A stretch of 43,919 nucleotides of DNA from Rikenella sp. (GTDB lineage: Bacteria > Bacteroidota > Bacteroidia > Bacteroidales > Rikenellaceae): the NCBI GenBank assembly GCA_022511025.1, contig JAFLSI010000004.1, forward strand, positions 4,329 through 48,247, read 5' to 3'. The translations under genes were made by a program, and so were the position numbers. The notes beneath the pieces are model-generated. The model was not told the DNA's origin. It saw only the letters and a list, made by a program, of their open reading frames with translations, and did not search any database. Of this stretch, positions 8,540 through 19,031 are shown one piece after another (position 1 is the first letter of the stretch; each line of letters opens with the position of its first letter).

Positions 8540-8698
8540 ACCGAAGGAGGGGGCTATGGGGTGGGACTATAAAACGATCGGTTTAGCCTCCCGTCAATTT
8601 TTACTTGGCACAAAGCAGGATGTTCTTGTTGCCAAATGTCGAATCCTCATTCGGCCTGTGCCATGGGTGAAACAGGCACGTGTTAATTTTTGCTGATC

Positions 8699-8729
8699 CG
8701 GGTGGCTATTTCATCGAAACAGCCACCCG
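8699..8729. terminator. Strong hairpin, possible terminator or 5'-UTR structure
   Basis: CGGGTGGCTaTTTCatcGAAAcAGCCACCCG: 9-bp outer stem plus 4-bp inner stem with one mismatch, immediately upstream of the decayed propeller gene. Confidence 0.5.
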
Positions 8730-8750
8730 CTTGTAAACTACGATCCCATC

Positions 8751-9447
8751 ATGAGAAAACTATTTTCCTTGTTGCTGCCGTGCCTGTTGCTGGCTTGTGG
8801 AGAAAAAAGGGCGAAGGTGTCGGTCGATGAGACACAAACCATAACGATTCCTGTCGATTTCAAAGAGTTGCAGGATGCTAAAATCCAATTGTCGGATTTC
8901 ATCGATTCGGTGGTTTGGATTCCGCTGGAACTGACCCCGGAATGTGTTATCGGTAAGATTTCGCACGTCTATTTTTCAGACAGCTCGATTCTGATTACAG
9001 ACTCAAAGGCTGGGACATTGCTGTTCTTTGACAGGAACGGCAAATATCGCTACAAGATCGACCATCGGGGCCGGGGTACGGGAGAGTACGCCGCAATCCG
9101 TCATGCACTATACGACTCGGCACGACATCGCATTTGGGTTTACGACGACATTTTGAGCAAAGTAATCTGTTACACCTTGGATGGAACCCTGATCCGGGAA
9201 ATTCCAAACTTCAACGAAGGATATGTCATTCGCGATCTGGTCGATCTGCCGGACGGTCGGTTCCTATGTTATACCGACGATGGATTCGTCGGCCAGGGAC
9301 AAGGGATCGACTCTTCTTTGGCTGCTCGATTCCGATACCTCTACGCCTAAAACAAAAGAGAGGATCAGAAATCTGATCGAGGGGATGAGTCTCGACGAAG
9401 TAGAAAATATGAATCCGGTTCTGCAACTTTGGTTTGTCAGATCGTAA
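8751..9447 (+). pseudogene. Decayed tandem paralogue of the 7376..8539 propeller lipoprotein (internal deletion plus frame change)
   Basis: The N-terminal part (MRKLFSLLLPCLLLACGEK...DSKAGTLLFFDRNGKYRYKIDHRGRGTGEY...RDLVDLPDGRFLCYTDDGFVGQ) parallels the intact copy. The C-terminal part continues in another frame (RIRNLIEGMSLDEVENMNPVLQLWFVRS, versus VVLRQVEGMTEEQIAEMNPLVEIWHIKP). Roughly 500 bp of the middle is missing. Confidence 0.82.
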
Positions 9448-9467
9448 TAAAAAACAGTCGAACGTTG

Positions 9468-9835
9468 ATGAAACCGATATGGCTATTTTCGGCGGTGTTT
9501 CTGCCGTTTTTTGCGAGTTCCTGCCGAACCCGCAACATACAGAAAACAATCGAAGCATTTGTCGGTCAGACAATCGTTTTGCCGGACAACATGCAGCCCG
9601 TGTTAATCGGAACAGCATCGACCGAAGTACGATGCTTTTTCGCTACCCTATGTACATCGACCGGGAATGCCGTTTCCCAGCCCTCAACCCAACCCTGCCG
9701 AAAGATCCCCGATTGCACGTTTTCTTACTCGATCACGAGAACCGCGTCGTGCTGGTTGGGAGTCCTATCGGGAACAAGAATCTGTGGGAGCTATACAAAC
9801 AACAAATAGAACACCTGACAGCCGAGACCGAATGA
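9468..9835 (+). pseudogene. Decayed thioredoxin-like (TlpA/AhpC-TSA-type) lipoprotein
   Basis: The start (MKPIWLFSAVFLPFFASSCRTRNIQKTIEAFVGQTIVLPDNMQPVLIG) is in one frame and the end (YPMYIDRECRFPALNPTLPKDPRLHVFLLDHENRVVLVGSPIGNKNLWELYKQQIEHL) in another. The central region where the family would carry its Cys motif is missing. Confidence 0.6.
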
Positions 9836-9836
9836 G

Positions 9837-11678
9837 ATGAACGACCGCTTCCCTACCCACCTGTCGCGCACAATCGCCGGGGCCGTGATTTTGGCCCTTG
9901 TCGGAGCCGTCGCCGTCGTTTCGTACCGGTACATCGACCCGACCATCACCTTGCGAGATTACTATGTCCGGTTCGTGATCGGGATCGGCGCGGCCGTCGC
10001 TTTCCTCTGTCTGTGCCAAACCCGGAGGATCGACTGCTGCGTCGCCGACCTACTGATCCTGCTGTTCGGAGCCTATTGCACCGCCAACGGCTGGTTGTCC
10101 GGCAGCGAGCCGGACAACCAGCCTCCCGTCTTCATCCTGAGTCTTTCCCTGTACTTCACCGTACGCATCTTCCTCGCCTTCTGCCCGAAAATCGCACAAG
10201 GAATCCTGCTGGCCATCCTGCTCTCCGGACTCTACGAAGGATTCGTCGGCCTGCGGCAGCTGTTCGGCGTCCAAGTTTCGGCACATCCGCTCTACAAATT
10301 CACCGGCACCCTGCACAACCCCGGCCCCTACGCCGGATACATCGCAGCCGTCGCCTGCATCGCCCTCTGCTTCATCCTGCGGAACTACCGGAACATACGG
10401 CTCGTGAAAACACCCCATCCGACCCGATTCATCCGACAAAACCTGACCGTCAGGAACGGACTGTTCGGCGGCAGCTGTTTGATGCTTGCGGTCTGTTGTC
10501 TGCTGCTTCCGGCATCGATGAGCCGGTCGGCTTGGCTGAGTTTGGCTCTGACAGGCAGCCTCATCCTCCTGCGGGAGACCGGAGCGGGACAACGGCTCCG
10601 ACAGTTCTGGCGCGAACACCGGAGAGCAGGACTCACCCTGATGCTGTTGAGCTTCGCTCTGCTGACAGCGGTCGGCATCGGGACCTACAGCCTGAAACAG
10701 GGTTCGGCCGACGGCCGGCTTTTGATCTGGCAGGTCTCCGCCCGCTTGGCCAGACAGCACCCGCTGACCGGAATCGGCACGGGCAGATTCGCCCCCCGAT
10801 ATGCCGAAGCGCAGGCCGAATATTTGGCCACCCTGCCCGAAGCGGCCCCCGAAATTCAGGTGGCCGGCACCCCCGACTACGCTTTCAATGAATACCTCCA
10901 CCTGCTGGTGGAACAGGGAGGGATAGGCTGCCTTCTGGCTCTGTCAGTGCTGTTCTTCACCTTCCGGCATCTCCCGCGCGACAACCGGGAGTTTCTCTAT
11001 GCAGCCGTCGCCCTGCTCATCTTTGCCCTGACCTCTTATCCCTTTCACCTATGGCCCACCTCGATCCTGTTCCTCCTCAGCCTCGCCGTCCTGAACAGCG
11101 GCCGGAGAGGGGTCGACGGCAAACCGGCGCTGCTGTTCTTGCTGCCGGCGGCAATCGCGTTTTATGCCTGGTGTTGGCCGAAATGGAGCGAGGAGCTGAA
11201 AGCCCAGTCCGAGTGGAACCGGCTGCGCCCGCTGTACCATGCGAAACTCTATCGGACCGTCGTGCCAGACTACGAAAAACTCTACGGGCAGCTGAACGGC
11301 GAGGCCCGCTTCCTCTATGAATACGCCTATGTGCTCAACCAGCTCGAACGCTACGCCGAGAGCAACCGGATCATCGACCGGGGGATCGGGTTGGACAGCG
11401 ATCCCATGTTCTACAACATTCGGGGGAACAACTGCCGGGCATTGAAAGAGTACGACCGGGCCGAATCCGATTACCGCCACGCCTATGCCCTGCTGCCCAA
11501 CCGGTTGTATCCGCTCTACCTGCTGACCCGGCTCTACTTCGAACAGGGAGACACCCTCCGAGGGGAGAGGGCGGCCCGTGCCGTTCTGGAGTTCCGGCCC
11601 AAGGTGTCCTCCCCGGCTACGGCCAGCATGAAAAGCGAAGCGGAAAAACTGTTGAACGAGGTGGCGAAACGGGAATAA
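9837..11678 (+). CDS. O-antigen ligase/Wzy-like multi-TM protein with C-terminal TPR region
   Basis: 613 aa, many TM segments, the motif SRSAWLSLALTGSLILL...GRLLIWQVSARLARQHPLTGIGTGRFAPRYAEAQAEYL (Wzy_C-like), and TPR-like repeats at the C-terminus. Confidence 0.85.
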   Translation: MNDRFPTHLSRTIAGAVILALVGAVAVVSYRYIDPTITLRDYYVRFVIGIGAAVAFLCLCQTRRIDCCVADLLILLFGAYCTANGWLSGSEPDNQPPVFILSLSLYFTVRIFLAFCPKIAQGILLAILLSGLYEGFVGLRQLFGVQVSAHPLYKFTGTLHNPGPYAGYIAAVACIALCFILRNYRNIRLVKTPHPTRFIRQNLTVRNGLFGGSCLMLAVCCLLLPASMSRSAWLSLALTGSLILLRETGAGQRLRQFWREHRRAGLTLMLLSFALLTAVGIGTYSLKQGSADGRLLIWQVSARLARQHPLTGIGTGRFAPRYAEAQAEYLATLPEAAPEIQVAGTPDYAFNEYLHLLVEQGGIGCLLALSVLFFTFRHLPRDNREFLYAAVALLIFALTSYPFHLWPTSILFLLSLAVLNSGRRGVDGKPALLFLLPAAIAFYAWCWPKWSEELKAQSEWNRLRPLYHAKLYRTVVPDYEKLYGQLNGEARFLYEYAYVLNQLERYAESNRIIDRGIGLDSDPMFYNIRGNNCRALKEYDRAESDYRHAYALLPNRLYPLYLLTRLYFEQGDTLRGERAARAVLEFRPKVSSPATASMKSEAEKLLNEVAKRE

Positions 11679-11688
11679 ATCGCGCCCT

Positions 11689-14600
11689 TTATTTCTTCAT
11701 CGGCAGCAGAATCGGCAGGAAAAACAGAATCGCCACCAAAGAGAAGAGCATCCCTCCCATCGCCCCCGCCGCGAACGAGAACCAGAACGGTTCGCGGCTG
11801 ATGACCACGAACGGGATCAACCCCAGCACAGTCGACAGCACGGTGAGCATAATCGGAACGATTTTGCGGTTATAGGCCCGGAGATAGGTCCGCAGCCCCG
11901 CCCGAATCCCATTCCTCCGCAGGGTGTTGTAGTCGTTGATGAGGTAGATGCCGGCATTGACCACCAACCCGCTCAGCAGCACGAACGAAGCGAAGCCCCC
12001 TTGGTCGAACTTCAGGCCGAAGCAGTAGAAGGTCAGAAAGACGCCGATAAACGAGATGGGAATCATCGCGATAATCACCAGCGGCTGACGCAGGGACTCG
12101 AAAAGAATCGAGCAGATGAAATAAATGATCAAAATCACCAATCCCAGCAATCCGTAGGGTTTCCCGTCGTTATCCCCTCCCCACCAGCCCGTGCTGCGGT
12201 TGTCCCGGACGCTGTAGCCCACCGGCAGCTCTTTCCGGAGCCGTTCGACCTGCCGCGCGGTGAACCGCGAGGCCAATTCGTAAGAGCCTACGAAGTCGAA
12301 AGCCACGAGCAGCGAGTACTGCTGGTTGTATTTGTAGATGTTGTTTCCCGAACGGCGTTTGGCCATGCTGCCCAAGTCGGCGAGTTTCACGTTCCGGTCG
12401 CCGAGGGTCAGAATGTCGTTCTGCATATGCCAGGCGTCGAACCGGTCGGCCTCCGACGAGACTAACACCGCCTGCTCCATCGCGCCCCGGTTGTAGAACG
12501 ACGGCAGCGAACTGCGGTACACCTGCTGGCGCAGTGCCCGGTAGTACTCCACCGGGCTGATGCCGTAGAGGGCGAAACGCTCGAAATCGAAATCGAGGTA
12601 AAATTCGGTCCGGCCGTCGCTGCCCCGGAAATCGAACCGCCCCATGATCTCCGGATCCGACACCCGCGGGTTGGTCGAAAGCGAATCCGCCAAAGCCTGC
12701 GCATAGCGGTAGAGCTGCTCGTAATTATACCCCCGCAGCGTAATCCAGTTCGACTTCCAGCCCGAACTCAGGCTGTTGTTGAATCCCTGCCCCACCCCAT
12801 GGATGCTCCATGTCGCCCCTCCCAAGCTGATCGCCTTGGAGGTGCACAGGTCTTTGAGCCGGAAAGCGAACCCCGTCTGTTCGGCCTCCGGAGTGAACGT
12901 TACCGTGATCCGGCCGTTGTCGTAGCCGGTGATCGAGGTGCGGAACCGGTCGATCTCGTCGAACCCGCTCAGGAAGTTCTCCATGTCCTGCATGGTCTCG
13001 TTCAGCTGGTGCACCGTACACCCTTCGGGCAGTTTGGCGGCGATCACCAATTGCGTCCGCTCCGGATTGCCGGAGAAATTGGAGTTGTAGACCTCTTTGG
13101 CAAAGAGGCGCATGGAGCCTCCCAACGCCCCCTCGACATAGGTTTTGGCCTTTTGCTGGTACCAGCTGCTGCCGATCGTCGCATTGTAGGCCCGCACCCA
13201 AAGGGTCGAGTCGCGCTTCGGTTCCCCTTTGTGTTCGATTTTGGCCGGGAGCAGCTGCACGGGCAGGCCGAAGCCCAGCACCGCCGCCGCAATATACACC
13301 CCTTTGAACCGTCTGCCGTGCCGCAGGAAACGGCCGTAACCCGCCGTCAACCGGGCCACCCGCCGTTTCCCGCGCGTGCGGTACCTCCGGCGCAGCCGCC
13401 CCGGCCGGTCATGAACCGGACACTTGTCCAACAAAGCCGGTATAAAAAGCACCGATATCGCCATCGACACGACCAAGTTGATGACGATGACGGCACAGAA
13501 ATCGGTCAGATTTTCACGCTGGCTCTCCGGCAGAAAAAGCACCACGCTCAGCGCCCCGATGGTGGTCAGCAAGGCCCCCATGATGGCCAGAAAGACCCGC
13601 CGGTCGCGAAACCGGCCGTAGTGGTCGATCATGATGATCGAGGTGTCGATAATCATCCCCAGCGACACCGTAATCCCGGCCAAAGAGTAGAGATGGATCT
13701 CCAGTCCGAAAAGGTTGTAGAAGATGAACGCGACCAACACATTGCCGGCCAAGGTCAGCACGATCATCCACAGGTAGCGGAAACTGCGGCTCGTGAGGAA
13801 GACGAAGAGCAGCAAAATCAGCACCGACAGGCCGGTTCGCCAATAGATCTTGTTCAACTCTTTGCGGATGTAGTCGGAGGTGTCGTCGACCAGAGTCAGG
13901 GAGTAGCCCTCCGGCAGATCGGCGGCCATACGGTCCGCCTCGGCCTTGAGCCGGTCGGTCAGCACGAGGGTGTTGACATGTTTCTCGGCATAAACCGTGA
14001 GGTTGATGTTGTTCAGGCCGTTGATCCGGTAATAGGTGTTCGGCTGTTTCTGCCGGTGTCCGATCGTGGCGATCTCGCCGAGCCGCACCATGCGGCCGCC
14101 GGTGTTCTTGACCAGCAGATCGTCCCACTGCTCCGGCGGCAGCGGGGTCTGTCTCAGCCCCACGCGGATTTGCCTCAAGCCGCCCCGGTCTCCATCCGAA
14201 GCTGCGACCGACCCCAGTCCCAACTGGTCATTCCGGTTCCATGCCTCGAACGAGGCTCGTATATCCTCTGCCGTAATGCCCAACGTGGCGCAGCGGTTCG
14301 GATCGAACGTTACGATCCACTCGAACGGGGTCGCCCCCGTTACCGAGACGTTGTTCACCCCCTCCATTTTGGAGAGCGGTTCGGCCAGATACTGCTCCGT
14401 GTACCGGGCGATCTGCCACGTCGGCAGGTCGGCGTTGATGGTATAGGTCAATACCGGTGAAGCGCTCTCGCCGTCTATGCCGGTCGAGAGCTGCGGATAG
14501 GAGACCCCCTCCGGCAGCGAGGCGTAAAGCTGCCGGATCCGGGACGAAATCTCGAACCGGATGGCATCCATATTGGCCTCTTTCTTGAAAGAGAGCGACA

Positions 14601-14865
14601 CCGTGCCGCCGTCCTTGTACGAGGCGGAATACATCTCCTGTATGCCCGAAACCGAGGCGAGCGCCCCTTCGATCTTCGAGGTTACCTCCTGTTCGACCAC
14701 GCGGGCCGAGGCTCCCTGCCATCCGTACCACACGCTGATCCCTTTCTGGCTCACCCGAGGCGAATACTGGATGCTGAGCAGCGGGATCATCGCCCCCCCG
14801 ATCAGCATCAGGGTCGCCATCACCAAGATCACCGTGAACGGGGAGATATGCCGTCGGTCGGTCAT
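11689..14865 (-). CDS. RND efflux transporter permease (first of two tandem)
   Basis: 1058 aa with RND topology and SIQYSPRVSQKGISVWYGWQGASARVVEQEVTSKIEGALASVSGIQEMYSAS; TM4 GMIIDTSIIMIDHY. Confidence 0.92.
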   Translation of the reverse strand: MTDRRHISPFTVILVMATLMLIGGAMIPLLSIQYSPRVSQKGISVWYGWQGASARVVEQEVTSKIEGALASVSGIQEMYSASYKDGGTVSLSFKKEANMDAIRFEISSRIRQLYASLPEGVSYPQLSTGIDGESASPVLTYTINADLPTWQIARYTEQYLAEPLSKMEGVNNVSVTGATPFEWIVTFDPNRCATLGITAEDIRASFEAWNRNDQLGLGSVAASDGDRGGLRQIRVGLRQTPLPPEQWDDLLVKNTGGRMVRLGEIATIGHRQKQPNTYYRINGLNNINLTVYAEKHVNTLVLTDRLKAEADRMAADLPEGYSLTLVDDTSDYIRKELNKIYWRTGLSVLILLLFVFLTSRSFRYLWMIVLTLAGNVLVAFIFYNLFGLEIHLYSLAGITVSLGMIIDTSIIMIDHYGRFRDRRVFLAIMGALLTTIGALSVVLFLPESQRENLTDFCAVIVINLVVSMAISVLFIPALLDKCPVHDRPGRLRRRYRTRGKRRVARLTAGYGRFLRHGRRFKGVYIAAAVLGFGLPVQLLPAKIEHKGEPKRDSTLWVRAYNATIGSSWYQQKAKTYVEGALGGSMRLFAKEVYNSNFSGNPERTQLVIAAKLPEGCTVHQLNETMQDMENFLSGFDEIDRFRTSITGYDNGRITVTFTPEAEQTGFAFRLKDLCTSKAISLGGATWSIHGVGQGFNNSLSSGWKSNWITLRGYNYEQLYRYAQALADSLSTNPRVSDPEIMGRFDFRGSDGRTEFYLDFDFERFALYGISPVEYYRALRQQVYRSSLPSFYNRGAMEQAVLVSSEADRFDAWHMQNDILTLGDRNVKLADLGSMAKRRSGNNIYKYNQQYSLLVAFDFVGSYELASRFTARQVERLRKELPVGYSVRDNRSTGWWGGDNDGKPYGLLGLVILIIYFICSILFESLRQPLVIIAMIPISFIGVFLTFYCFGLKFDQGGFASFVLLSGLVVNAGIYLINDYNTLRRNGIRAGLRTYLRAYNRKIVPIMLTVLSTVLGLIPFVVISREPFWFSFAAGAMGGMLFSLVAILFFLPILLPMKK

Positions 14866-17800
14866 GACTTGCGTTTGCGATAGATGTGATAGTAAAAGAG
14901 AGGGATGATGTAAACGCTGGCAACGGTGCCGAAGATCATCCCGCCGATAATGGCCAGCGACAGCGGCCGCTGGAGGTCGTTCCCCATCCCGCCCGAAAAG
15001 AGAAACGGCACGATAGCCAGAATCGTGGTCAGCGAGGTCATCACGATCGGTTTGAAGCGCCGGTCGCCCCCGGTGAGCACGACCCGGAGAATGCCGTATC
15101 CTTCCCGGCGCAGGCGGTTGAAGGTATCGACTTTCAGAATGGAGTCGTTAATGACGATCCCGCTCATCACCACCAACCCGATGAGCGACATCAGGTTGAT
15201 CGTCGCGCCGCACGCCCACAGCACGAACAAAGCGCCCGAGAGGTCGACCACGATCTCGGAGAGGATGATGAACGGCTGGACGAGCGATTCGAACTGCGAA
15301 GCCAAGATGAAATAGAGCAGCAGCAGCGACACGGAAAAGACCAGAATGAGCTGTTTCAGCATGTCGCGGTTGTCGAACCAGCTTCCGGAGAACCCGGCCT
15401 CGAAATTCGCATCCCGGTCCACCGCCCCGCGGACAGCCGCTATGGTCTGCGGCACCGCCCGGTCGGGCACGTCGAGGTTCAGCGGGTAGTACTCCCCTTC
15501 GTTTCCGGAAACGATGCGGCGCAGGTCGCGGTCCGGACTCTCGGTAACCAACCGGCCGACGGGAATCTCCACCTTGTCGGCCGACAGCACGGTCAGCTCG
15601 GCCAGCAGCCTCTGCACGCTCTGCTGCTGCCTCCCTCCTAACGACACGGGCAGCGAGTATTGCCCCTGCCGGATCTCCAGAATCCGGTTCTCGTTGAACG
15701 CGCGTTTGAGGGCGGAATAGAGGGTGTTGTAATCCACTTTGTAGAGCGACATCAAGTCGCGGTCGGCATACAGCGTAATGTGTTCCTGCCACGCGACCGG
15801 TTCGACCGGCACCGCTCCGGCGAGGCTGTCGGCAATGGCGGCGAGGAGCCGGTTGAGTTTGTCCGGTTCGGCCGTCCCGCCCGCCGCCCGCAACCGGGCT
15901 GTCAGGAGGGCTGCCTTGTCGGCAAAAATCATCTCGAAGATATTTCCGGCCTCTTTCGTCCGGAAGAGGGCATCCGGGAAAGCTGCCTGCACATAAGCCT
16001 GCGCCCGCGCCACGACCGGTTCCAACGAGTCCGGATCGGAGACCCGGACATAGACGAGCGATTCGTTCCCCGAGATATCGGCGGTGTGCGACAGCACGAA
16101 CTGCTGTTGTCCCGCCAGCACCGTGGCATGCACCACCGCCCGGCCCAAAGCGCCGACCAACTCTTCCGAGCGGCTGCGGTTCTCCTCCGGGGGTATCGGC
16201 TGGTTCCAGTCCACGTGCAGAATCACCTCCTCCTTGTCCATAGCGGGCATGGCGCTCTTGTCCAACTCGACATAGAAGAGCGCGCCGGCTGCGGTAAACC
16301 CGACCGCCAAGAGCAGCACGAGCCATTGGTGGCGGAACACCCACCGCAGGCTCTGTTCGTAAGCCCGCTCCATGTTGCGCACTCCGATCCGCTGCAAGAT
16401 GCGGTTCCGCCCCCGTCGCTGCTGTCTCCGGTAGAGCAGATAGTAATAGACCGGGATCGTCGTCATCGCCACGATCAAGGAGGAGGCCAGCCCGATGGCC
16501 ACGGCCATCGCCTGGTCATAGAACATCGCGCCGGCAATCCCGCTCAGGAAAATCAGAGGGACGAAAATCGAGCAGGTGGTCAGCATCGAGCTGAGCAGGG
16601 CGGAGAAGACTTCGCCCGCCCCGGCAATCACCGCCTCTTTGAGGGTATCGCCCCGGTCCCAGCGCTGGGAGATGTTGTCGATCACGACAATGGAGTTGTC
16701 GACCATCATCCCGAGCCCCAGCATCAAGCCGGACAGCGAGATAATGTTAATCGAGATTCCGATGAGGAAGAAAAAGAGCAGCGACACGACCAACGACAGC
16801 GGTATGGTCAGCGTAATCAGGAACGGCGCGCGGAAGTCCTGCATAAAGAGGCAGATCGCCAGACAGGCCAGCACGGCTCCGACAATGAGGTTGTTTTTGA
16901 GGTTGCCGATCGAGTAGTCGAGCAGCTGGGTCTGGTCGCGCGTAACGGTGAAGTCGATGTCGGGATAGTCCCGTTCGAAGTAGTCGACCAGCTGCCCCAC
17001 TTCGGACTTGAGATCGCCCATGCGGGCGTCGGACTGTTTGATCACGGCCATCGTAACGGCCTCCCGCCCGTCCGAAAGCACCATCCCCTGCCGGGCCTGC
17101 GGCCGCTCGGTAACGGAGGCCAGTTCGTTCAGCCGGTAGATCCGCCCGTCGATACTGAGCGGTATCCGTTCGATATCCTGCCGGCCGCCGAGCGTGGAGC
17201 TGAACCGGATATCGTACTGGTACTGTCCGTCCCGCACGGTCAGGTTGCCCATGTCGATGTTGTTGGCCCGGATGGCCTGTCCGATCTGTTCGGGGTCGAT
17301 GCCCATCGCCTCGATCCGGGCCATGTCGGGGGTTACGACCAATTCCGGGTAGAGCCGGCCGCTTATATCCACGAACGCCACTTGCGGCAGCTGTTCGAGC
17401 CGTTTGGCAATGACGGTGGCCGCAAAGTTGCTCATCTCGATCAGGCGATTCTCGCGGGCCGTCGGACTGAGCGCCCGGGTTTCGGGCCGGTCGGCCAAGG
17501 TCAGGTTGAGATAAAAGGCCGGGATGTCCGTCGCGCTGGCTTTCACGACGGTCGGCCGTTCGATCTCCTTGGGTAGCGACCCCATGGCCCGGTCGATCCG
17601 TTCGTTGACGTCGATAAAGAGGTAGTCGATGTCGGCTCCGTAGTCGAACTGCAAAAAGATAATCCCCACGCCGTCTTTGGCCTCGGCGGTCATTTCGCGG
17701 AGGTGGCCGGTCTGCATCAGCTGCGACCGCAGCGGATTGATTACCGAAGCCTGCAACTCGCGGGCCGGGGTGTTCGGCGCATTGACCCGCACGGTGATCT

Positions 17801-17924
17801 GCGGAATGTCCACCTCCGGCATCAAGGAGATGGAGAGCATCCCGCTCGCCACGATCCCCAGCACGACCACGGCGATGGTGCACATCGTAACGGCGATGGG
17901 CCGTTCTATCAATTTGCGGATCAT
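14862..17924 (-). CDS. RND efflux transporter permease (second of two tandem)
   Basis: 1020 aa: MIRKLIERPIAVTMCTIAVVVLGIVASGMLSISLMPEVDIPQITVRVNAPNTPARELQ; TM4 GLGMMVDNSIVVIDNI. Overlaps the preceding RND gene by 4 nt (ATGA). Confidence 0.93.
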   Translation of the reverse strand: MIRKLIERPIAVTMCTIAVVVLGIVASGMLSISLMPEVDIPQITVRVNAPNTPARELQASVINPLRSQLMQTGHLREMTAEAKDGVGIIFLQFDYGADIDYLFIDVNERIDRAMGSLPKEIERPTVVKASATDIPAFYLNLTLADRPETRALSPTARENRLIEMSNFAATVIAKRLEQLPQVAFVDISGRLYPELVVTPDMARIEAMGIDPEQIGQAIRANNIDMGNLTVRDGQYQYDIRFSSTLGGRQDIERIPLSIDGRIYRLNELASVTERPQARQGMVLSDGREAVTMAVIKQSDARMGDLKSEVGQLVDYFERDYPDIDFTVTRDQTQLLDYSIGNLKNNLIVGAVLACLAICLFMQDFRAPFLITLTIPLSLVVSLLFFFLIGISINIISLSGLMLGLGMMVDNSIVVIDNISQRWDRGDTLKEAVIAGAGEVFSALLSSMLTTCSIFVPLIFLSGIAGAMFYDQAMAVAIGLASSLIVAMTTIPVYYYLLYRRQQRRGRNRILQRIGVRNMERAYEQSLRWVFRHQWLVLLLAVGFTAAGALFYVELDKSAMPAMDKEEVILHVDWNQPIPPEENRSRSEELVGALGRAVVHATVLAGQQQFVLSHTADISGNESLVYVRVSDPDSLEPVVARAQAYVQAAFPDALFRTKEAGNIFEMIFADKAALLTARLRAAGGTAEPDKLNRLLAAIADSLAGAVPVEPVAWQEHITLYADRDLMSLYKVDYNTLYSALKRAFNENRILEIRQGQYSLPVSLGGRQQQSVQRLLAELTVLSADKVEIPVGRLVTESPDRDLRRIVSGNEGEYYPLNLDVPDRAVPQTIAAVRGAVDRDANFEAGFSGSWFDNRDMLKQLILVFSVSLLLLYFILASQFESLVQPFIILSEIVVDLSGALFVLWACGATINLMSLIGLVVMSGIVINDSILKVDTFNRLRREGYGILRVVLTGGDRRFKPIVMTSLTTILAIVPFLFSGGMGNDLQRPLSLAIIGGMIFGTVASVYIIPLFYYHIYRKRKS

Positions 17925-17930
17925 GCCCTG

Positions 17931-19022
17931 TCAGCGTTTGATTTCGACCTCCGATCCGTCGGCCAGATTCAGGTTACCCGACACGATCACCGCATCCCCC
18001 ACGTTCAGTTCCGCCCCCCGGTCTGCATTGGCGACCACGGCATGCGAGTCGCTGTTCGACATTTCGATGAGCACATACGTCCACATCGCTTTGCCCGTCT
18101 GCGGGTCGTAGCGGAACAGCACTTCGCGGTCGTCCCGCACCAACACGGCGCTCTTCGGAACCACCAATTTGTCCGGCACGGCGCTTTCGATATAGACTTT
18201 CACGTTCATCCCGTCGATCAGGCCGCCGGGATTGGGAATGCGGGCCGTAACGACGATCTGTCCCTTGTCGTCCACGGTCGGATTGATCTGGGCCACCTCT
18301 CCGGCATAGCGTTTCGCCGGCTCGACGAATGTCGCCACCGACACCGGCTGCCCCACCCGCACATGGGCCAACTCGCTCTCCAGAATGTTGAACTCGACGT
18401 CGAACGAGCGGTCGTTGATCACCGAACAGAAGAAGTCGCCTTTCGGGTTCTCGTGCAGTTTGGTTTTCAGGTTGGCGATCTTCCCGTCGAAAGGCGCGGT
18501 GAGCACACAGCTCTCCAAGGCCAGCCGGGCGCTCTCCAATCCGGTAACCGCTCCGTCGTACCCTGCCCGCAAGCGGGCGATCCGCATCGTCTCCTGCGGG
18601 ACTTTAGTCGAATCGGCCACATGATACCCGAACCCCAACAAAGCATCTTGGAGATCCATATCCGCCTTTTGCATCGCCTGTCGGGCCTGCTCCAACCGGA
18701 GTTTCGCCTCCCGGTCGTCGAGCCGGGCGATAACCGCCCCTTGCGAAACCGCGGTGCCGTTCCCGCCGGCCAGCCAGACCACGTTCCCCGAACCGGAAAA
18801 CCGCAGGTCGCTTTTCTGTTGAGCCCGCAGTTTGCCGTTGCTGATCAGTTGCGAATGGAACAGGCCCCGGCGCAAAATCAAGGTATCCACCGGATTGGCA
18901 ATCTGGACCTGCTCTTTTTTATTGACGACGGTCTCGGCCGTGTCGCCGTCCGCTCCGCCGACACAAGAGACCAAGCCCCCGATTGCGCCGAGCATACAGG
19001 CGGTTCGGAAAAATCGAATCAT
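17931..19022 (-). CDS. RND periplasmic adaptor (membrane fusion protein)
   Basis: 363-aa lipoprotein-like protein: SGSGNVVWLAGGNGTAVSQGAVIARLDDREAKLRLEQARQAMQKADMDLQDA and LTAPFDGKIANLKTKLHENPKGDFFCSVIND. Confidence 0.9.
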   Translation of the reverse strand: MIRFFRTACMLGAIGGLVSCVGGADGDTAETVVNKKEQVQIANPVDTLILRRGLFHSQLISNGKLRAQQKSDLRFSGSGNVVWLAGGNGTAVSQGAVIARLDDREAKLRLEQARQAMQKADMDLQDALLGFGYHVADSTKVPQETMRIARLRAGYDGAVTGLESARLALESCVLTAPFDGKIANLKTKLHENPKGDFFCSVINDRSFDVEFNILESELAHVRVGQPVSVATFVEPAKRYAGEVAQINPTVDDKGQIVVTARIPNPGGLIDGMNVKVYIESAVPDKLVVPKSAVLVRDDREVLFRYDPQTGKAMWTYVLIEMSNSDSHAVVANADRGAELNVGDAVIVSGNLNLADGSEVEIKR

Positions 19023-19031
19023 ACGAAATCG

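Noticed and set aside
12799-14460. 553-aa plus-strand ORF
   Set aside because: Antisense to an obvious RND permease.
15660-17576. 638-aa plus-strand ORF
   Set aside because: Antisense to an obvious RND permease.
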